This document shows positions 31,457 through 31,601 of a stretch of DNA of 31,601 nt, in pieces. Position 1 is the stretch's first letter. Each line of letters starts with the position of its first letter. Source of the stretch: JBKEDC01 sp047971925 (GTDB lineage: Bacteria > Bacteroidota > Bacteroidia > Bacteroidales > Prolixibacteraceae); the NCBI GenBank assembly GCA_047971925.1, contig JBKEAC010000104.1, positions 1-31,601 of the forward strand, read 5' to 3'. The position numbers were made by a program, and so were the translations under genes. The notes beneath the pieces were generated by a model. It was not told the DNA's origin. It did not search any database and was given only the letters and a program-made list of their open reading frames with translations.

Positions 31457-31601
31457 TAAAAACGACTATTTTTTTGAGAAAATTTGCTGTAACGATAAAA
31501 GCACTCTCCTTTTCAACAAACAATCCCCCTTTTTAAACGATTGCCATCGGAATGGTCGCTGCTCACTCGCTTGAAAGATTATTCAAAAACAGACAATCAA
31601 C

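Larger units (their letters stand above)
31339..31601 (-). repeat. ~509-bp repeat unit, conserved part, copy 2 (cut by window end)
   Basis: Counterpart of 30830-31092. The last bases of the window (GACAATCAAC) equal those at 31083-31093 of copy 1, where the 63-bp block begins, so another block may follow beyond the window. Confidence 0.9.

Overview
The window looks like chromosomal DNA of a member of the Bacteroidota, probably Bacteroidales. The evidence is the promoter type (TTTG about 19-22 nt before TAnnTTTG, seen for example at 30917-30947 and 26749-26782), an arabinose regulon headed by a catalytically dead Nudix-family regulator of the AraR type, a DUF4199 protein beside a GT2 glycosyltransferase, and A+T-rich intergenic DNA without clear Shine-Dalgarno sites. 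UGA is used as an ordinary stop (trmN), so the genetic code is standard.

Layout. 1-613: the last 33 codons of an unidentified gene, a structured repeat (copy A), then the araR promoter with a leader hairpin. 614-8396 (+): L-arabinose catabolism, araR-araA-SSS symporter-araD-araB, then a lipoprotein aldose 1-epimerase; stem-loops occupy three of the gaps, and a perfect bidirectional terminator closes the block. 8461-12758 (-): DUF4199 protein, GT2 glycosyltransferase, MFS permease and Xaa-Pro aminopeptidase in one probable transcription unit. 12829-14304: a secreted GH73/LysM hydrolase and cytidine deaminase, divergent from mirror-image promoters. 14426-16154 (-): panB and an RluA-type pseudouridine synthase, separated by repeat copy C. 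16155-17520: a 1.3 kb repeat island. 17548-22811 (+): beta-propeller-type lipoprotein, large MscS-family channel, trmN. 22851-24845 (-): a Kef-type antiporter cut in two by an in-frame UGA. 24907-30214 (-): lepA, a calcium P-type ATPase and an isochorismatase-fold hydrolase. 30625-30698 (+): tRNA-Arg(TCT). 30830-31601: the start of an array of about 509-bp repeats.

How the genes work together. The arabinose genes form a complete pathway: a mutarotase at the envelope, Na+-coupled uptake, isomerase, kinase and epimerase to D-xylulose 5-phosphate, with an arabinose-sensing repressor as first gene. The other genes are mostly housekeeping (pantothenate synthesis, pyrimidine salvage, tRNA modification, translation factor 4) or envelope and ion homeostasis (MscS, Kef, Ca2+ ATPase).

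Three non-coding systems stand out. (1) A repeat family with three copies (A, B, C) whose sequences change but whose three predicted stems are kept, consistent with a selected three-way-junction fold. (2) A 442-bp element of nine exactly 42-bp units bounded by 22-bp perfect inverted repeats (16434-16875). (3) A ~509-bp repeat unit in which each copy has a near-ideal Bacteroidota promoter, an ~80-nt transcript and an intrinsic terminator on the minus strand. All assignments come from reading the sequence; no database search was run.
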